From contig NZ_CP068983.1 in assembly GCF_016801025.1 (NCBI RefSeq), forward strand, positions 1,860,001 to 1,924,000: DNA of 64,000 nucleotides, given 5' to 3'. The translations under genes were made by a program, and so were the position numbers. Below the pieces are notes generated by a model. The model saw only the letters and a list, made by a program, of their open reading frames with translations, searched no databases and had not been told where the DNA came from. The DNA comes from Paradevosia shaoguanensis. GTDB lineage: Bacteria; Pseudomonadota; Alphaproteobacteria; Rhizobiales; Devosiaceae. Shown piece by piece: positions 25,221 through 33,641 of this stretch; position 1 is the stretch's first letter, and every line of letters begins with the position of its first letter.

Positions 25221-25826
25221 ATGGACAAGTTCACCTCGCTGACCGGCGTTGCCGCGCCGATGCCGATCATCAATATCGATACCGATATGATCATCCCCAA
25301 GCAGTACCTCAAAACCATCAAGCGTACCGGCTTGGGTACCGCGCTCTTTTCGGAGATGCGCTACAACGAAGACGGCACCGAGAACCCGGATTTCGTGCTC
25401 AACAAGCCGGCTTACCGCCAGGCCAAGGTCATCATTGCCGGCGACAATTTCGGCTGCGGCTCCAGCCGCGAGCATGCGCCCTGGGCGCTGCTCGATTTCG
25501 GTATCCGCTGCGTCATCTCCACCAGCTTTGCCGACATCTTCTACAATAATTGCTTCAAGAACGGCATCCTGCCGATCGTGGTGAAGCCGGAAGAGTTGGC
25601 GCTGCTGCTCGATGATGCCGAGCGCGGTTCGAACGCTACTCTTACGATTGACCTTGAGTCGCAGACCATCAAGGGACCGGATGGCGGCACCCTGCATTTC
25701 GACATCGACCCCGCCCGCAAGCATGTCCTGCTGGAAGGGCTCGATGACATCGCCACCACGCTCAAGAGCGAGACGCGGATCGGCGGTTTCGAAGGCAAGA
25801 TGGCGTCCGAGCGCCCCTGGGTCTAA
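25221..25826 (+). CDS. leuD: 3-isopropylmalate dehydratase small subunit
   Basis: A 201-residue LeuD, the swivelling domain of isopropylmalate isomerase, which partners LeuC (not in the window). Seen are [14 protein letters not shown] and the substrate loop [22 protein letters not shown], then [22 protein letters not shown] precedes the ATG. It lies between argC and a RidA-family gene in one operon; leuB is 3 kb downstream. Confidence 0.97.
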   Translation: MDKFTSLTGVAAPMPIINIDTDMIIPKQYLKTIKRTGLGTALFSEMRYNEDGTENPDFVLNKPAYRQAKVIIAGDNFGCGSSREHAPWALLDFGIRCVISTSFADIFYNNCFKNGILPIVVKPEELALLLDDAERGSNATLTIDLESQTIKGPDGGTLHFDIDPARKHVLLEGLDDIATTLKSETRIGGFEGKMASERPWV

Positions 25827-25837
25827 GGCTGCCTATC

Positions 25838-26227
25838 GTGGTGCAGCGCGTCTCGACCGGATCGCCCTTCGAAGCGACTTTCGGCTATTGCCGCGCCGTG
25901 CGGCATGAAGACAGCGTCTATGTCTCAGGCACCACGGGCTACGACTACGCGACCATGACCATGCCCGAGGACGTTGGCACGCAAGCGGCCAACGCACTCC
26001 GCACCATCGCCAAGGCGCTCTCCGACCTTGGTTCGGACATTTCCGACGTCGTTCGCGTCACCTATTATGTCGGCGACCGCGCCTATGTGAGTGACGTCGT
26101 CGCCGCCGTCGGTCCCGTCTTCAAGGACATCCGTCCGGCTGCCACCATGGTCATCGCCCAGATGATCGAAGAGGCGATGAAGATCGAGATCGAGGTCACC
26201 GCGCGGATTGGCGCTGGCAAGAGCTAG
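25838..26227 (+). CDS. RidA family protein
   Basis: A 129-residue YjgF/YER057c/UK114 protein: AVRHEDSVYVSGTTGYD, TIAKALSDLGSDISDVVRVTYYV and a C-terminal KIEIEVTARIG. Canonical RidA hydrolyses reactive enamine/imine intermediates, but the key Arg in the usual ALP(x)ARA motif is replaced here (IRPAATMVIAQ), so it belongs to an Rid subgroup of less certain activity. GTG start, with a second GTG directly after. It follows leuD closely and precedes a GNAT gene. Confidence 0.85.
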   Translation: MVQRVSTGSPFEATFGYCRAVRHEDSVYVSGTTGYDYATMTMPEDVGTQAANALRTIAKALSDLGSDISDVVRVTYYVGDRAYVSDVVAAVGPVFKDIRPAATMVIAQMIEEAMKIEIEVTARIGAGKS

Positions 26228-26240
26228 GCGCGCCGGTCCC

Positions 26241-26747
26241 ATGGCCATTGCCATTCGCGATCTTGAGGCTGGAGATCAGGCGCGCATTGCCGAAGTCGAC
26301 GGTGGCCCAGCCTGGAATTCCAATCCGCTGCTCTGGGAGCGCTACCTGGAGGAGCAGAGCCGCGGCGGGCGTGATGTTCTCCTGGCTGTCCGCGGCGATG
26401 CCATTCTCGCCTATGGCTCGCTGATCCGGGTCTCCACCTATCCTCCGTTCAAAGGCGAGGGTATTCCCGAAATCAACAATCTGGTCGTTGCTGCCGCCGA
26501 GCGCAGGCAGGGGGTCGCCTCTCAGCTCATTGCGGCATTGGAACTACGGGCGCGATTGGCGGGCGGGCCGGTGATCGGCATTGGCGTGGGCCTTTATGCC
26601 GATTATGGCGCCGCGCAGCGGCTCTATCCGAAGCTCGGCTATCGGCCTGATGGTCGCGGCATCACCTACCGTGAGCATCCGGTTGCACCGGGTTCAAGCG
26701 TGCCTGTCGACGACGATCTGGTGCTTTGGATGACCAGGCGCCTCTAG
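26241..26747 (+). CDS. GNAT-family N-acetyltransferase
   Basis: A 168-residue acyltransferase. Motif A for acetyl-CoA is seen in INNLVVAAAERRQGVASQLIAALELRAR, and motif B in GVGLYADYGAAQRLYPKLGYRPDG. The start ATG 26241 is used; the upstream frame to 26208 overlaps the RidA gene. The acceptor substrate is unknown. It is the last gene of the argC-leuD-ridA group and converges on the Gre/Rnk-like gene with a one-base gap. Confidence 0.88.
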   Translation: MAIAIRDLEAGDQARIAEVDGGPAWNSNPLLWERYLEEQSRGGRDVLLAVRGDAILAYGSLIRVSTYPPFKGEGIPEINNLVVAAAERRQGVASQLIAALELRARLAGGPVIGIGVGLYADYGAAQRLYPKLGYRPDGRGITYREHPVAPGSSVPVDDDLVLWMTRRL

Positions 26748-26748
26748 G

Positions 26749-27174
26749 CTACCAGCCGAAATCGAGCACCGTCAGCGTGCGCAGTCGGCCGTTATCCATC
26801 CATTCGATCGTAGAATTGCGGTGCATCCCGATCAGCGCCGCCCCGATCCCGCCCAGGATTGGCACGTCGCCCTTTGCGGGAACCATGCCGCGCGGATAGG
26901 TCAGCCGGCCCAGTCGCTGGATGGGTTCGTCGTCGAGCCGGAATCGCACCCGCTGGCCCATCGATACGCCTGCGGGGTCCCATGGCTGGCAGACTTCGGC
27001 GCGATTGAGTTCGCGCACCAGATAGGACGACACATAGGGCAGCCGATCGCTTACCCGCTCAGCCAGCAGCATGACGCGGTTGAAGTCGTCGGTGTTGATG
27101 AGGATGTCCGGCAGCGGAAGGGAGGCCAGCAATTCACGTCTCGGGAGATTGGCTTCCCGCAACTTTAGGCTCAC
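26749..27174 (-). CDS. GreA/GreB C-terminal-domain protein (Rnk-like)
   Basis: A protein of about 141 residues with the Rnk/Gre C-terminal FKBP-like domain: PDILINTDDFNRVMLLAERVSD, YLVRELNRAEVC, GQRVRFRLDDEPIQRLGRLTYPRG and VPILGGIGAALIGM. The Gre coiled coil is replaced by a short N-terminal arm as in Rnk, which binds RNA polymerase without cleavage-stimulating activity. The start is uncertain: GTG 27174 gives an Rnk-like length, TTG 27216 would add 14 residues. It is divergent from glutamate dehydrogenase. Confidence 0.8.
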   Translation of the reverse strand: MSLKLREANLPRRELLASLPLPDILINTDDFNRVMLLAERVSDRLPYVSSYLVRELNRAEVCQPWDPAGVSMGQRVRFRLDDEPIQRLGRLTYPRGMVPAKGDVPILGGIGAALIGMHRNSTIEWMDNGRLRTLTVLDFGW

Positions 27175-27279
27175 GCCCTGATGCGTCAATAGGCCAATTG
27201 CACAGACGTTGCGCAAATTGCGTCAGCCTTATTGCCCTAACCCGCGTGATGTGTCACGTATTCCGCCTCAAAAATGCGC

Positions 27280-27298
27280 ATGATGCTTAAGGCATCAT
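27280..27298. promoter_or_regulatory. inverted repeat upstream of glutamate dehydrogenase
   Basis: ATGATGCT-TAA-GGCATCAT: 8-base arms with one G-T pair around TAA, ending 20 bases before the dehydrogenase ATG. It could be an operator overlapping the promoter or a 5'-leader hairpin that partly covers the ribosome binding site. Confidence 0.4.
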
Positions 27299-27317
27299 CA
27301 GAAGCGAGGGTTTTCCG

Positions 27318-28583
27318 ATGAGCGATGATAGCTTGCTAGACCGTGCTCTTGTCCGCCTTGAGGCGGCTGCGAGCCATTTGCAGATCGATCCGGACGTCAT
27401 CGAAAAACTCAAATACCCGCGCGAAACCACCAAGATGCGGCTGATGATCCGCATGGACGACGGCTCGCGCAAGTCGTTCCTGGCCTGGCGCTGCCGCTAT
27501 GACGACACCCGCGGCCCCACCAAGGGCGGCATCCGCTTCCATCCCGATTCCACGGTCGAGGAAGTCGAGACGCTTGCCTTCTGGATGACCTTCAAGTGCG
27601 CCGTGATGGATCTGCCCTATGGCGGCGGCAAGGGCGCCGTGCGGGTCGATCCGCGTACGCTTTCCAAGAGCGAACTCGAGCGCCTGTCGCGCGCCTATAT
27701 GCAGGCCTTTGCCAGCGTCGTCGGTCCGGACCGTGATATCCCGGCGCCCGACGTCTATACCAACGCCATGATCATGGGCTGGATGGCCGACGAATACAGC
27801 CAGATCGTGGGCAGCGTTTCTCCCGCTGTCATCACCGGCAAGCCGATTGCGCTGGGTGGTTCGCTCGGCCGTAACGACGCCACCGCGCGCGGCGGCTACT
27901 ACCTCGTCCGCCACCTGGCGCAGGAGCTGGGCCTGGGCGAAGGCATGCGCATTGCCATCCAAGGCTTCGGCAATGCCGGCCAGTTCTATGCCAAGCTCGC
28001 CGCAGGCGATGGCCACAAGATCGTGGCGGTCTCCGATTCCTCGGGCGCCATCCACGCTCCGGGTGGTCTCGACGTCGAAAAGCTCCTCGCCGGCAAGAAC
28101 GCCGGTCAGTCCGTCACCGTGCTCGCAGAATCGCTCGGCGCCAAGGTCATCCCGGCCGACGATCTCCTGGGCGTCGAATGCGAGCTGCTGGTTCCGGCCG
28201 CGCTCGAGGACATGATCACCACGTCCAATGTCCGCTCGATTAAGGCCAAGGTCATCCTCGAGCTTGCCAATGGCCCGATCACCCCGGACGCCGACAAGAT
28301 TCTCGAAGAACGTGGCATCGTGGTCCTACCCGATATCCTCGCCAATGCCGGCGGCGTCACCGTTTCCTATTTCGAGTGGGTGCAGAACCGCCAGGGCTAT
28401 TACTGGGACCTCGAGGAAATCCATGCGCGCCTGAAGAAGATCATGGAGCGCGAAGGCCGCGCCGTCTGGACCATTGCGCGCGACCGCAAGGTCACTGCGC
28501 GTACTGCCGCCTACATCCACGCGCTGTCGCGTCTTTCTACCGCGATCGAGGCTCACGGCACGCAGTCCTTCTTCGCGAGCTGA
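27318..28583 (+). CDS. Glu/Leu/Phe/Val dehydrogenase (glutamate dehydrogenase)
   Basis: A 421-residue ELFV dehydrogenase interconverting glutamate and 2-oxoglutarate plus ammonium with NAD(P). Catalytic features: RCRYDDTRGPTKGGIRFHP, then LPYGGGKGAVRVDP with the catalytic Lys, PAPDVYTNAMIMGWMADEY, and the nucleotide-binding RIAIQGFGNAGQFYA. Length and motifs fit the hexameric small GDH group. GAGGGTTTTCC precedes the ATG. A palindrome lies in the promoter region, and a long hairpin terminates the gene before leuB. Confidence 0.93.
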   Translation: MSDDSLLDRALVRLEAAASHLQIDPDVIEKLKYPRETTKMRLMIRMDDGSRKSFLAWRCRYDDTRGPTKGGIRFHPDSTVEEVETLAFWMTFKCAVMDLPYGGGKGAVRVDPRTLSKSELERLSRAYMQAFASVVGPDRDIPAPDVYTNAMIMGWMADEYSQIVGSVSPAVITGKPIALGGSLGRNDATARGGYYLVRHLAQELGLGEGMRIAIQGFGNAGQFYAKLAAGDGHKIVAVSDSSGAIHAPGGLDVEKLLAGKNAGQSVTVLAESLGAKVIPADDLLGVECELLVPAALEDMITTSNVRSIKAKVILELANGPITPDADKILEERGIVVLPDILANAGGVTVSYFEWVQNRQGYYWDLEEIHARLKKIMEREGRAVWTIARDRKVTARTAAYIHALSRLSTAIEAHGTQSFFAS

Positions 28584-28615
28584 GTCGGCGACATAAAAGT
28601 CGCCTCTGCCGAACG

Positions 28616-28655
28616 CGATGGGGGCCTGCCGGTCTTGCCCGGCAGGCCCCCATCG
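28616..28655 (+). terminator. 15-bp perfect hairpin after glutamate dehydrogenase
   Basis: CGATGGGGGCCTGCC pairs perfectly with GGCAGGCCCCCATCG across a 10-base loop. No T-run follows, so it may act as a rho-assisted terminator or 3'-end stabiliser before leuB. Confidence 0.7.
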
Positions 28656-28697
28656 CTGTAACTAGCCTCACCGAAATTCCCCGAGGACTATCCGCCC

Positions 28698-29798
28698 ATG
28701 GCCACCCAGAACCTCTTCCTCCTGCCCGGCGACGGCATCGGCACCGAAATCATGGCCGAAGTCGAAAAGCTCATTGCCTGGCTCAATGCCAACGGCAAGA
28801 CCGATTTCGCCACTGACAAGGGCCTGGTCGGCGGCTGCGCCTACGACAAATACGGTGCGGCGATTTCCGAAGAGGATATGGCCAAGGCGCTCAAGGCCGA
28901 TGCCGTGATCTTCGGCGCCGTGGGCGGTCCCAAGTGGGACAATGTCGGCTATGACGTCCGTCCGGAGGCTGGCCTGCTGCGTCTGCGCAAGGATCTCGGC
29001 CTCTTCGCCAACCTGCGTCCCGCCATCTGCTACCCGGCCCTCGCCGACGCCTCCTCGCTCAAGCGCGAGCTGGTCGAAGGCCTTGATATCCTCATCGTGC
29101 GCGAGCTCACCGGCGGCGTCTACTTCGGCGAGCCCAAGGAGATCACCGATCTCGGCAATGGCCAGAAGCGCGCCGTCGATACCCAGGTCTACGAGACCTA
29201 CGAGATCGACCGCATCGCGCGCGTCGCCTTCGACCTCGCCGGCACGCGCGGCAAGAAGGTCCACATGGCCGACAAGCGCAACGTCATGAAGTCGGGCGTG
29301 CTCTGGAGCGAAGTCGTTGCCGGCGTCGCTAAGGATTTCCCGGGCATCAAGTATGAGCACATCCTGGCCGACAACGCCGCCATGCAGCTCGTGCGCAATC
29401 CCAAACAGTTCGACGTCATGGTCACCGACAATCTCTTCGGCGACATCCTTTCGGACGCAGCGGCCATGCTCACCGGCTCCCTGGGCATGCTGCCCTCCGC
29501 CTCGCTCGGCGCGCCCGACAAGGCCACCGGCAAGCGCAAGGCGCTCTATGAGCCTGTCCACGGCTCGGCTCCCGACATTGCCGGCAAGGGCATTGCCAAC
29601 CCGATCGCCATGATCGCGAGCTTCGCCATGGCCCTGCGCTATTCGTTCAACATGATCGAATTGGCCGACAAGCTGGAAGCGGCCATTGCTGCCGTCCTCG
29701 CCGACGGCCTGCGCACCGGCGATATCGCCCAGGAAGGCAAGAAGACCATCGGTACCGAAGAAATGGGCGCGGCAATCCTCAAGAAGCTTGCCGCCTGA
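28698..29798 (+). CDS. leuB: 3-isopropylmalate dehydrogenase
   Basis: A 366-residue LeuB, the NAD-dependent oxidative decarboxylase of leucine synthesis. Motifs: LFLLPGDGIGTEIMAE, FGAVGGPKWDN, ILIVRELTGGVYFGEPKE, DKRNVMKSGVLWSEVV, and the metal/substrate site VTDNLFGDILSDAAAMLTGSLGMLPSASLG, followed by the NAD-binding YEPVHGSAPDIAGKGIANP. All residues expected of the family are present. It has its own gap and a rho-independent terminator downstream. Confidence 0.97.
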   Translation: MATQNLFLLPGDGIGTEIMAEVEKLIAWLNANGKTDFATDKGLVGGCAYDKYGAAISEEDMAKALKADAVIFGAVGGPKWDNVGYDVRPEAGLLRLRKDLGLFANLRPAICYPALADASSLKRELVEGLDILIVRELTGGVYFGEPKEITDLGNGQKRAVDTQVYETYEIDRIARVAFDLAGTRGKKVHMADKRNVMKSGVLWSEVVAGVAKDFPGIKYEHILADNAAMQLVRNPKQFDVMVTDNLFGDILSDAAAMLTGSLGMLPSASLGAPDKATGKRKALYEPVHGSAPDIAGKGIANPIAMIASFAMALRYSFNMIELADKLEAAIAAVLADGLRTGDIAQEGKKTIGTEEMGAAILKKLAA

Positions 29799-29821
29799 TT
29801 CTTTTGGACCTTTGAATTTGG

Positions 29822-29853
29822 AGCGTGGGGCCGGTGGTGTCCCACGCTTTTTT
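29822..29853 (+). terminator. rho-independent terminator of leuB
   Basis: AGCGTGGG pairs with CCCACGCT (8-9 bp stem) and is followed by TTTTTT. It lies in the convergent gap between leuB and the flavin oxidoreductase gene. Confidence 0.85.
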
Positions 29854-30863
29854 CAGGCGCGTGGTTCGATGCCGAACGCGTTGGCGACGAGCTCGATACT
29901 GCGCAGGCGCAGCTCATAACTATACATGGTCGTCGCGATCATCACTTCGCTTGCGCCAGTGCCCTCGATCTTTTCGAGTATCTTGCGCTTGACCGTTTCG
30001 GGCGAACCCACGATCCAGAGTGGGCGCTGGTTCTCGATGATGGCCCTTTCGCCCGGCGTATAGTCATGCGCTGCGGCTTCCTCGGGCGCCACGAGCTTGC
30101 GCACCTGCCCCGAATGGAAGAGCGCCCAGCTCAGCTCCTGCGAGCCTGACAGGAACTGCGCTTCCTCGTCGGTGGGCGCGCAGACGACGGAGACGCAGAC
30201 GATGGTATGCGGCTCGGGAAATTGCGCCGACGGCACGAAGCCCTGGCGATAGGCGTCGAATGCCGGCTTGGGTGGCGTGGCCGAGAAATGGGCGGCAAAG
30301 GCATAGCCCATGCCCATCTGACCGGCCGCAAGCGCGCTGGCGCCGCTTGAGCCCAGGAGCCAGATCGGGGGCAGCCCGATATTGTCCGGCACGACGCGAA
30401 CGGCTCCGAAGGGATGCCCCTGCGGAAAGCCGTCCGTGTCGAAAGCCAGAAGTTCGGCCAGTTGCTCGGAAAAATGCTCGCCACCGAACGAGCGCAGCGC
30501 CTGGAGTGTACGCCCGTCGCTGCCGCCCGCTCGTCCGATCCCAAGGTCGATGCGGCCCGGGTAGAGCCCTTCGAGCGTGCGAAAATCCTCGGCGACGCGC
30601 AGCGGCACATGGTTGGGCAGCATCACGCCGCCCGAGCCGACGCGAATGGCGGAGGTATGGGCGCCGGCGCTGGCGATGAGGATGTCTGGAGCCGAGGAGG
30701 CGATCGACGGCATGCCGTGGTGCTCGGCATACCAGAGGCGCGTGTAGCCGAGCTTCTCGCCGGTCTGGGCGAAGCGCACAGTCTGTGCCAGCGCATCGGC
30801 GGTGGAGGTGCCTTCGGCGATCGGCGCGAGATCCAGCAGGGAGAGGGGAATGATGGGGGCCAT
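29853..30863 (-). CDS. LLM-class (luciferase-like) flavin-dependent oxidoreductase
   Basis: A 336-residue bacterial-luciferase-like monooxygenase of the MsnO8/YhbW type. Family stretches: SLLDLAPIAEGTSTADALAQTVRFAQTGEKLGYTRLWYAEHH, IRVGSGGVMLPNHVPLRVAEDFRTL, YPGRIDLGIGRAGGSD, LPPIWLLGSSGASA and a C-terminal IVGSPETVKRKI. It would use reduced FMN from a separate reductase; the substrate is unknown. It is divergent from the first PagL-like gene, with a 16-bp palindrome in the shared upstream region. Confidence 0.9.
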   Translation of the reverse strand: MAPIIPLSLLDLAPIAEGTSTADALAQTVRFAQTGEKLGYTRLWYAEHHGMPSIASSAPDILIASAGAHTSAIRVGSGGVMLPNHVPLRVAEDFRTLEGLYPGRIDLGIGRAGGSDGRTLQALRSFGGEHFSEQLAELLAFDTDGFPQGHPFGAVRVVPDNIGLPPIWLLGSSGASALAAGQMGMGYAFAAHFSATPPKPAFDAYRQGFVPSAQFPEPHTIVCVSVVCAPTDEEAQFLSGSQELSWALFHSGQVRKLVAPEEAAAHDYTPGERAIIENQRPLWIVGSPETVKRKILEKIEGTGASEVMIATTMYSYELRLRSIELVANAFGIEPRA

Positions 30864-30899
30864 GAAGGGTTCAATGATTGTTGAACTATTGGCTCATAT

Positions 30900-30915
30900 A
30901 TCGGCATTTGCCGAT
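30900..30915. promoter_or_regulatory. 16-bp perfect palindrome between divergent LLM and PagL-like genes
   Basis: ATCGGCA-TT-TGCCGAT is a perfect dyad 37 bases upstream of the LLM oxidoreductase start and about 115 bases upstream of the PagL-like gene. It looks like an operator of a dimeric regulator; none is encoded nearby. Confidence 0.5.
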
Positions 30916-31028
30916 GAAGAGCAACCCGAAAGCCTCACTCGTCGTCGAATCGCCCGGCCAGGTACCTGATGCATTTGACAGATCGTCCCGAGCAGGTCTT
31001 CATTGCGCCAACATTACTGGGGCAGGTC

Positions 31029-31580
31029 ATGCTTCACCGTTTTGCAGTTGCGTTCTTGTTGTTGTTGAGTGTTTCGGTTGCAACTCCCGCCAGCGCCCAG
31101 GCGCTGGGCGGCCTGGAGTTGCGAGGTGGCATCTATGGCCACAGCGTCGATGGCGCTGATGGTGTGCACCTCAACCGCATCGAAGACGTGAACTTCGAGG
31201 CGCTCTTCTCCCTCCCGCAACTGGACAGCTTCATCTGGCTCGGCCAGGTCCGTCCGCATGTCGGCGCCACCATCAATATGGGTGGCCGCGAGTCGATGGC
31301 TTATGCTGGCCTCTCCTGGACAGTGCCGCTCGGCAGCACGTTCTTCGTGGAAGGTGCCTTCGGTGGCGCCATCCACAATGGTGAATTGCACAATGCGGTC
31401 GATCCGATGCGCAGCCTCGGCTGCCCGGTGCTGTTCCATGAATCGGTGAGCCTTGGCGCGAACCTGACCAATAATGCCTCGATCATGGTGACGGCCGAAC
31501 ACGCCTCCCATGCAGGCCTGTGCGGCCCGGATAATCGCGGGCTGACCAATGTGGGCGTAAGGCTCGGCTTCAAGTTCTAG
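31029..31580 (+). CDS. PagL-like acyloxyacyl hydrolase (lipid A 3-O-deacylase family), copy 1
   Basis: A 183-residue outer-membrane beta-barrel protein with a signal peptide (RFAVAFLLLLSVSVATPASAQ). The body has barrel-like strands (RPHVGATINMGG, WTVPLGSTFFVEGAFGGAI) and the PagL C-terminal motif EHASHAGLCGPDNRGL with His158 and Ser160 of the HxS pair, ending in GVRLGFKF with a terminal Phe as expected for Bam insertion. PagL removes the 3-O acyl chain of lipid A. The catalytic acid is not obvious (an Asp is nearby), so activity is uncertain. ATG 31029 is used; the upstream frame adds non-signal residues. Confidence 0.78.
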   Translation: MLHRFAVAFLLLLSVSVATPASAQALGGLELRGGIYGHSVDGADGVHLNRIEDVNFEALFSLPQLDSFIWLGQVRPHVGATINMGGRESMAYAGLSWTVPLGSTFFVEGAFGGAIHNGELHNAVDPMRSLGCPVLFHESVSLGANLTNNASIMVTAEHASHAGLCGPDNRGLTNVGVRLGFKF

Positions 31581-31648
31581 GAACGACTCGGCCCGAAAAA
31601 GCCGGAATCGTTCGATCCCTTGCCGGTATGCGGACGGCAGAGAGTGCT

Positions 31649-32209
31649 ATGGTGAAGAGGTTATGGGCATTTCTGGCCGGGTTGGCCCTGTGCTGCGCTC
31701 CGGCGCAGGCGCAGACTTTCGGGCTGTCCGAAGTGCGTGTCGGCGTTGCCGCGCACGATGCCTACAACGGCTTCCTGCCCTTTACCTCGGAGAATTACCG
31801 CTTCAACGGCATTACCGATCTTTCGTTTGATGCCATCTTCCGCTCGCCCGATCTCGACGCTTTCCGCTGGATCGGCTCGCCGCGGCCGCGTATCGGGGCG
31901 ACGGTGAGCATGCAGGGGCTCGATTCCATCGCCCATGCCGGCCTTCTCTGGCAGGTGCCGCTGGGCGATACCTTCTATGTCGAAGCCGGGTTCGGTGCAG
32001 CCATCAATACCGGCTCGCTGGGCGAAACCGAAATGCCGTCGCGACGCTTTGGCTGCCGTATCGGCTTTTACGAATCCTTCGGGGTCGGCGCCAATCTCTC
32101 ACCGTCAGCCACGATGACGCTCACCTATGAGCACACGTCCAATAACGGCTATTGCCCCTATAACGACGGCCTGAGCAATATCGGCCTTCGCATCGGCTTC
32201 AAGTTCTGA
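31649..32209 (+). CDS. PagL-like acyloxyacyl hydrolase family protein, copy 2
   Basis: A 186-residue paralogue of the preceding gene with a signal peptide (LWAFLAGLALCCAPAQAQ) and the motif YEHTSNNGYCPYNDGL (His162, Ser164), ending GLRIGFKF. It matches copy 1 through LDAFRWIGSPRPRIGATVSMQGLDS against LDSFIWLGQVRPHVGATINMGGRES. It contains paired Cys (FGCRIGF and GYCPY) also found in copy 1, probably a disulphide. ATG 31649 is preferred over the ATG at 31628. The two copies are 68 bases apart and probably cotranscribed. Confidence 0.78.
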   Translation: MVKRLWAFLAGLALCCAPAQAQTFGLSEVRVGVAAHDAYNGFLPFTSENYRFNGITDLSFDAIFRSPDLDAFRWIGSPRPRIGATVSMQGLDSIAHAGLLWQVPLGDTFYVEAGFGAAINTGSLGETEMPSRRFGCRIGFYESFGVGANLSPSATMTLTYEHTSNNGYCPYNDGLSNIGLRIGFKF

Positions 32210-32217
32210 GTTTTGAC

Positions 32218-33408
32218 TTACGCCACCTGTCCGGCAACGAAGCCCGAGGCCCAGGCCCACTGGAAATTGTAACCGCCGAGCCAGCCCGTCACGTCCACCA
32301 CCTCGCCGATGAAGTGGAGTCCGGGAACGCCGCGCGCTTCCAGGGTCTTAGCGTCGAGGTCGCGCGTATCGACCCCGCCCAGCGTCACCTCCGCCGTGCG
32401 ATAGCCTTCCGAGCCCACGGGCTTGAGCGTCCATGTCTTGACCGCCGCCACGACCTTGTCGAACTTGGCATCCGAAAAATCCCCGACGATGCCGGGCAGG
32501 TCCAGTTCCTCGCCGAGGAGTTGGGCGAGGCGCTTGGGCAGATGCGCCGCGAGCACGGTCTGTATGGCGAGCTTGGGCGTGTCCTTGCGTGCACGGCGCA
32601 GGGCCTCGCGCAGGTCGAAATCCGGCAGCAGGTCCACGACGATCGCGTCGCCTTCGCGCCAATAGCTCGAAATCTGCAGGATCGCCGGCCCCGAAAGTCC
32701 GCGGTGGGTGAAGAGCAGTGCTTCCTCGAACCGTGTCTTGCCATGCGAGACCACGGCATTGGTCGAAACGCCCGATAATTCCTTGAGCGGAGCGAGCACC
32801 TGCTCGGCAAAGGTCAGCGGCACCAGGGCCGGCCGGGTCTCGGTCACCCGCAGGCCGAACTGGCCGGCGAGCTGATAGCCGAGGCTGGTCGCGCCCATCT
32901 TGGGAATGGACTTGCCGCCCGTTGCCACGATCAGCTTTTCACAGCGCACCGCCTCGTCGGACAGTACGAGCGAGAAACCGGTCTCGGCCTTTTCGACCCG
33001 CTCGACGCTCGACTTAAGCTTGAGGACCACGCCGGCCCCCGCCATTTCCTGGACCAGCAGGTTGATGATCTGCGTCGAGGGGCCATCGCAGAAGAGCTGG
33101 CCCAGCGTCTTTTCGTGGAAGGCGATGCCGTAGCTTTTGACCAGGGCGATGAAGTGCTCGGGTGTGTAGCGCGAGAGCGCCGACAGGGCGAAGCGTGGGT
33201 TCTGCGACAGGAAGCGCTCGCGTCCCGTGGTCGTGGTGGCGTTGACATTGGTGAAGTTGCAGCGTCCGCCGCCCGAAATGCGGATCTTTTCGCCCGGATC
33301 GGCGGCGTGATCGACGATCAGGACCTTGCGCCCGCGCTTGCCCGCCTCGATGGCGGCCATCATGCCGGCTGCGCCGGCGCCCAGGATGACGATGTCGTAT
33401 TGGCTCAT
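32218..33408 (-). CDS. BaiN/RdsA-family NAD(P)/FAD-dependent oxidoreductase (HI0933-like)
   Basis: A 396-residue flavoprotein. N-terminal Rossmann motif DIVILGAGAAGMMAAIEAGKRGRKVLIVDH, then the family signature ISGGGRCNFTNVNA, a middle domain, the second FAD motif ATGGKSIPKMGATSLGYQLA, and the C-terminal GGVDTRDLDAKTLEARGVPGLHFIGEVVDVTGWLGGYNFQWAWASG. It is widespread, with no settled physiological substrate. It is convergent with the PagL-like pair (8-base gap) and divergent from asd. Confidence 0.93.
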   Translation of the reverse strand: MSQYDIVILGAGAAGMMAAIEAGKRGRKVLIVDHAADPGEKIRISGGGRCNFTNVNATTTTGRERFLSQNPRFALSALSRYTPEHFIALVKSYGIAFHEKTLGQLFCDGPSTQIINLLVQEMAGAGVVLKLKSSVERVEKAETGFSLVLSDEAVRCEKLIVATGGKSIPKMGATSLGYQLAGQFGLRVTETRPALVPLTFAEQVLAPLKELSGVSTNAVVSHGKTRFEEALLFTHRGLSGPAILQISSYWREGDAIVVDLLPDFDLREALRRARKDTPKLAIQTVLAAHLPKRLAQLLGEELDLPGIVGDFSDAKFDKVVAAVKTWTLKPVGSEGYRTAEVTLGGVDTRDLDAKTLEARGVPGLHFIGEVVDVTGWLGGYNFQWAWASGFVAGQVA

Positions 33409-33524
33409 GATGCCTCATTGCGGGTTTTGCCGGCAAAGCGCAAGGCGCCATCGCGCACGGCTTCATTGACTCTTTGCCAATTGAGCGTATGTAGGCGTCT
33501 TCGGTTCGATGGATGGTCGCATAG

Positions 33525-33629
33525 ATGCGCGGCAAGATTGAAAAGCTGGAGATCGAGATCACGGGTGCAAGCCCGTGCGGTTCCATGCGCATCCTCCCGA
33601 AAACCTCGAAAACTACCAAAACCGCCTAG
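33525..33629 (+). CDS. possible 34-residue small ORF upstream of asd
   Basis: An ATG-to-TAG frame in the 321-base gap between the flavoprotein gene and asd, encoding MRGKIEKLEIEITGASPCGS and a Lys/Thr-rich tail. It has no clear Shine-Dalgarno and no recognised family. The N-terminal half alternates charged and hydrophobic residues as in a real peptide. It could be a leader peptide, a small protein or chance. Confidence 0.25.
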   Translation: MRGKIEKLEIEITGASPCGSMRILPKTSKTTKTA

Positions 33630-33641
33630 ACCTTTCCCCGG

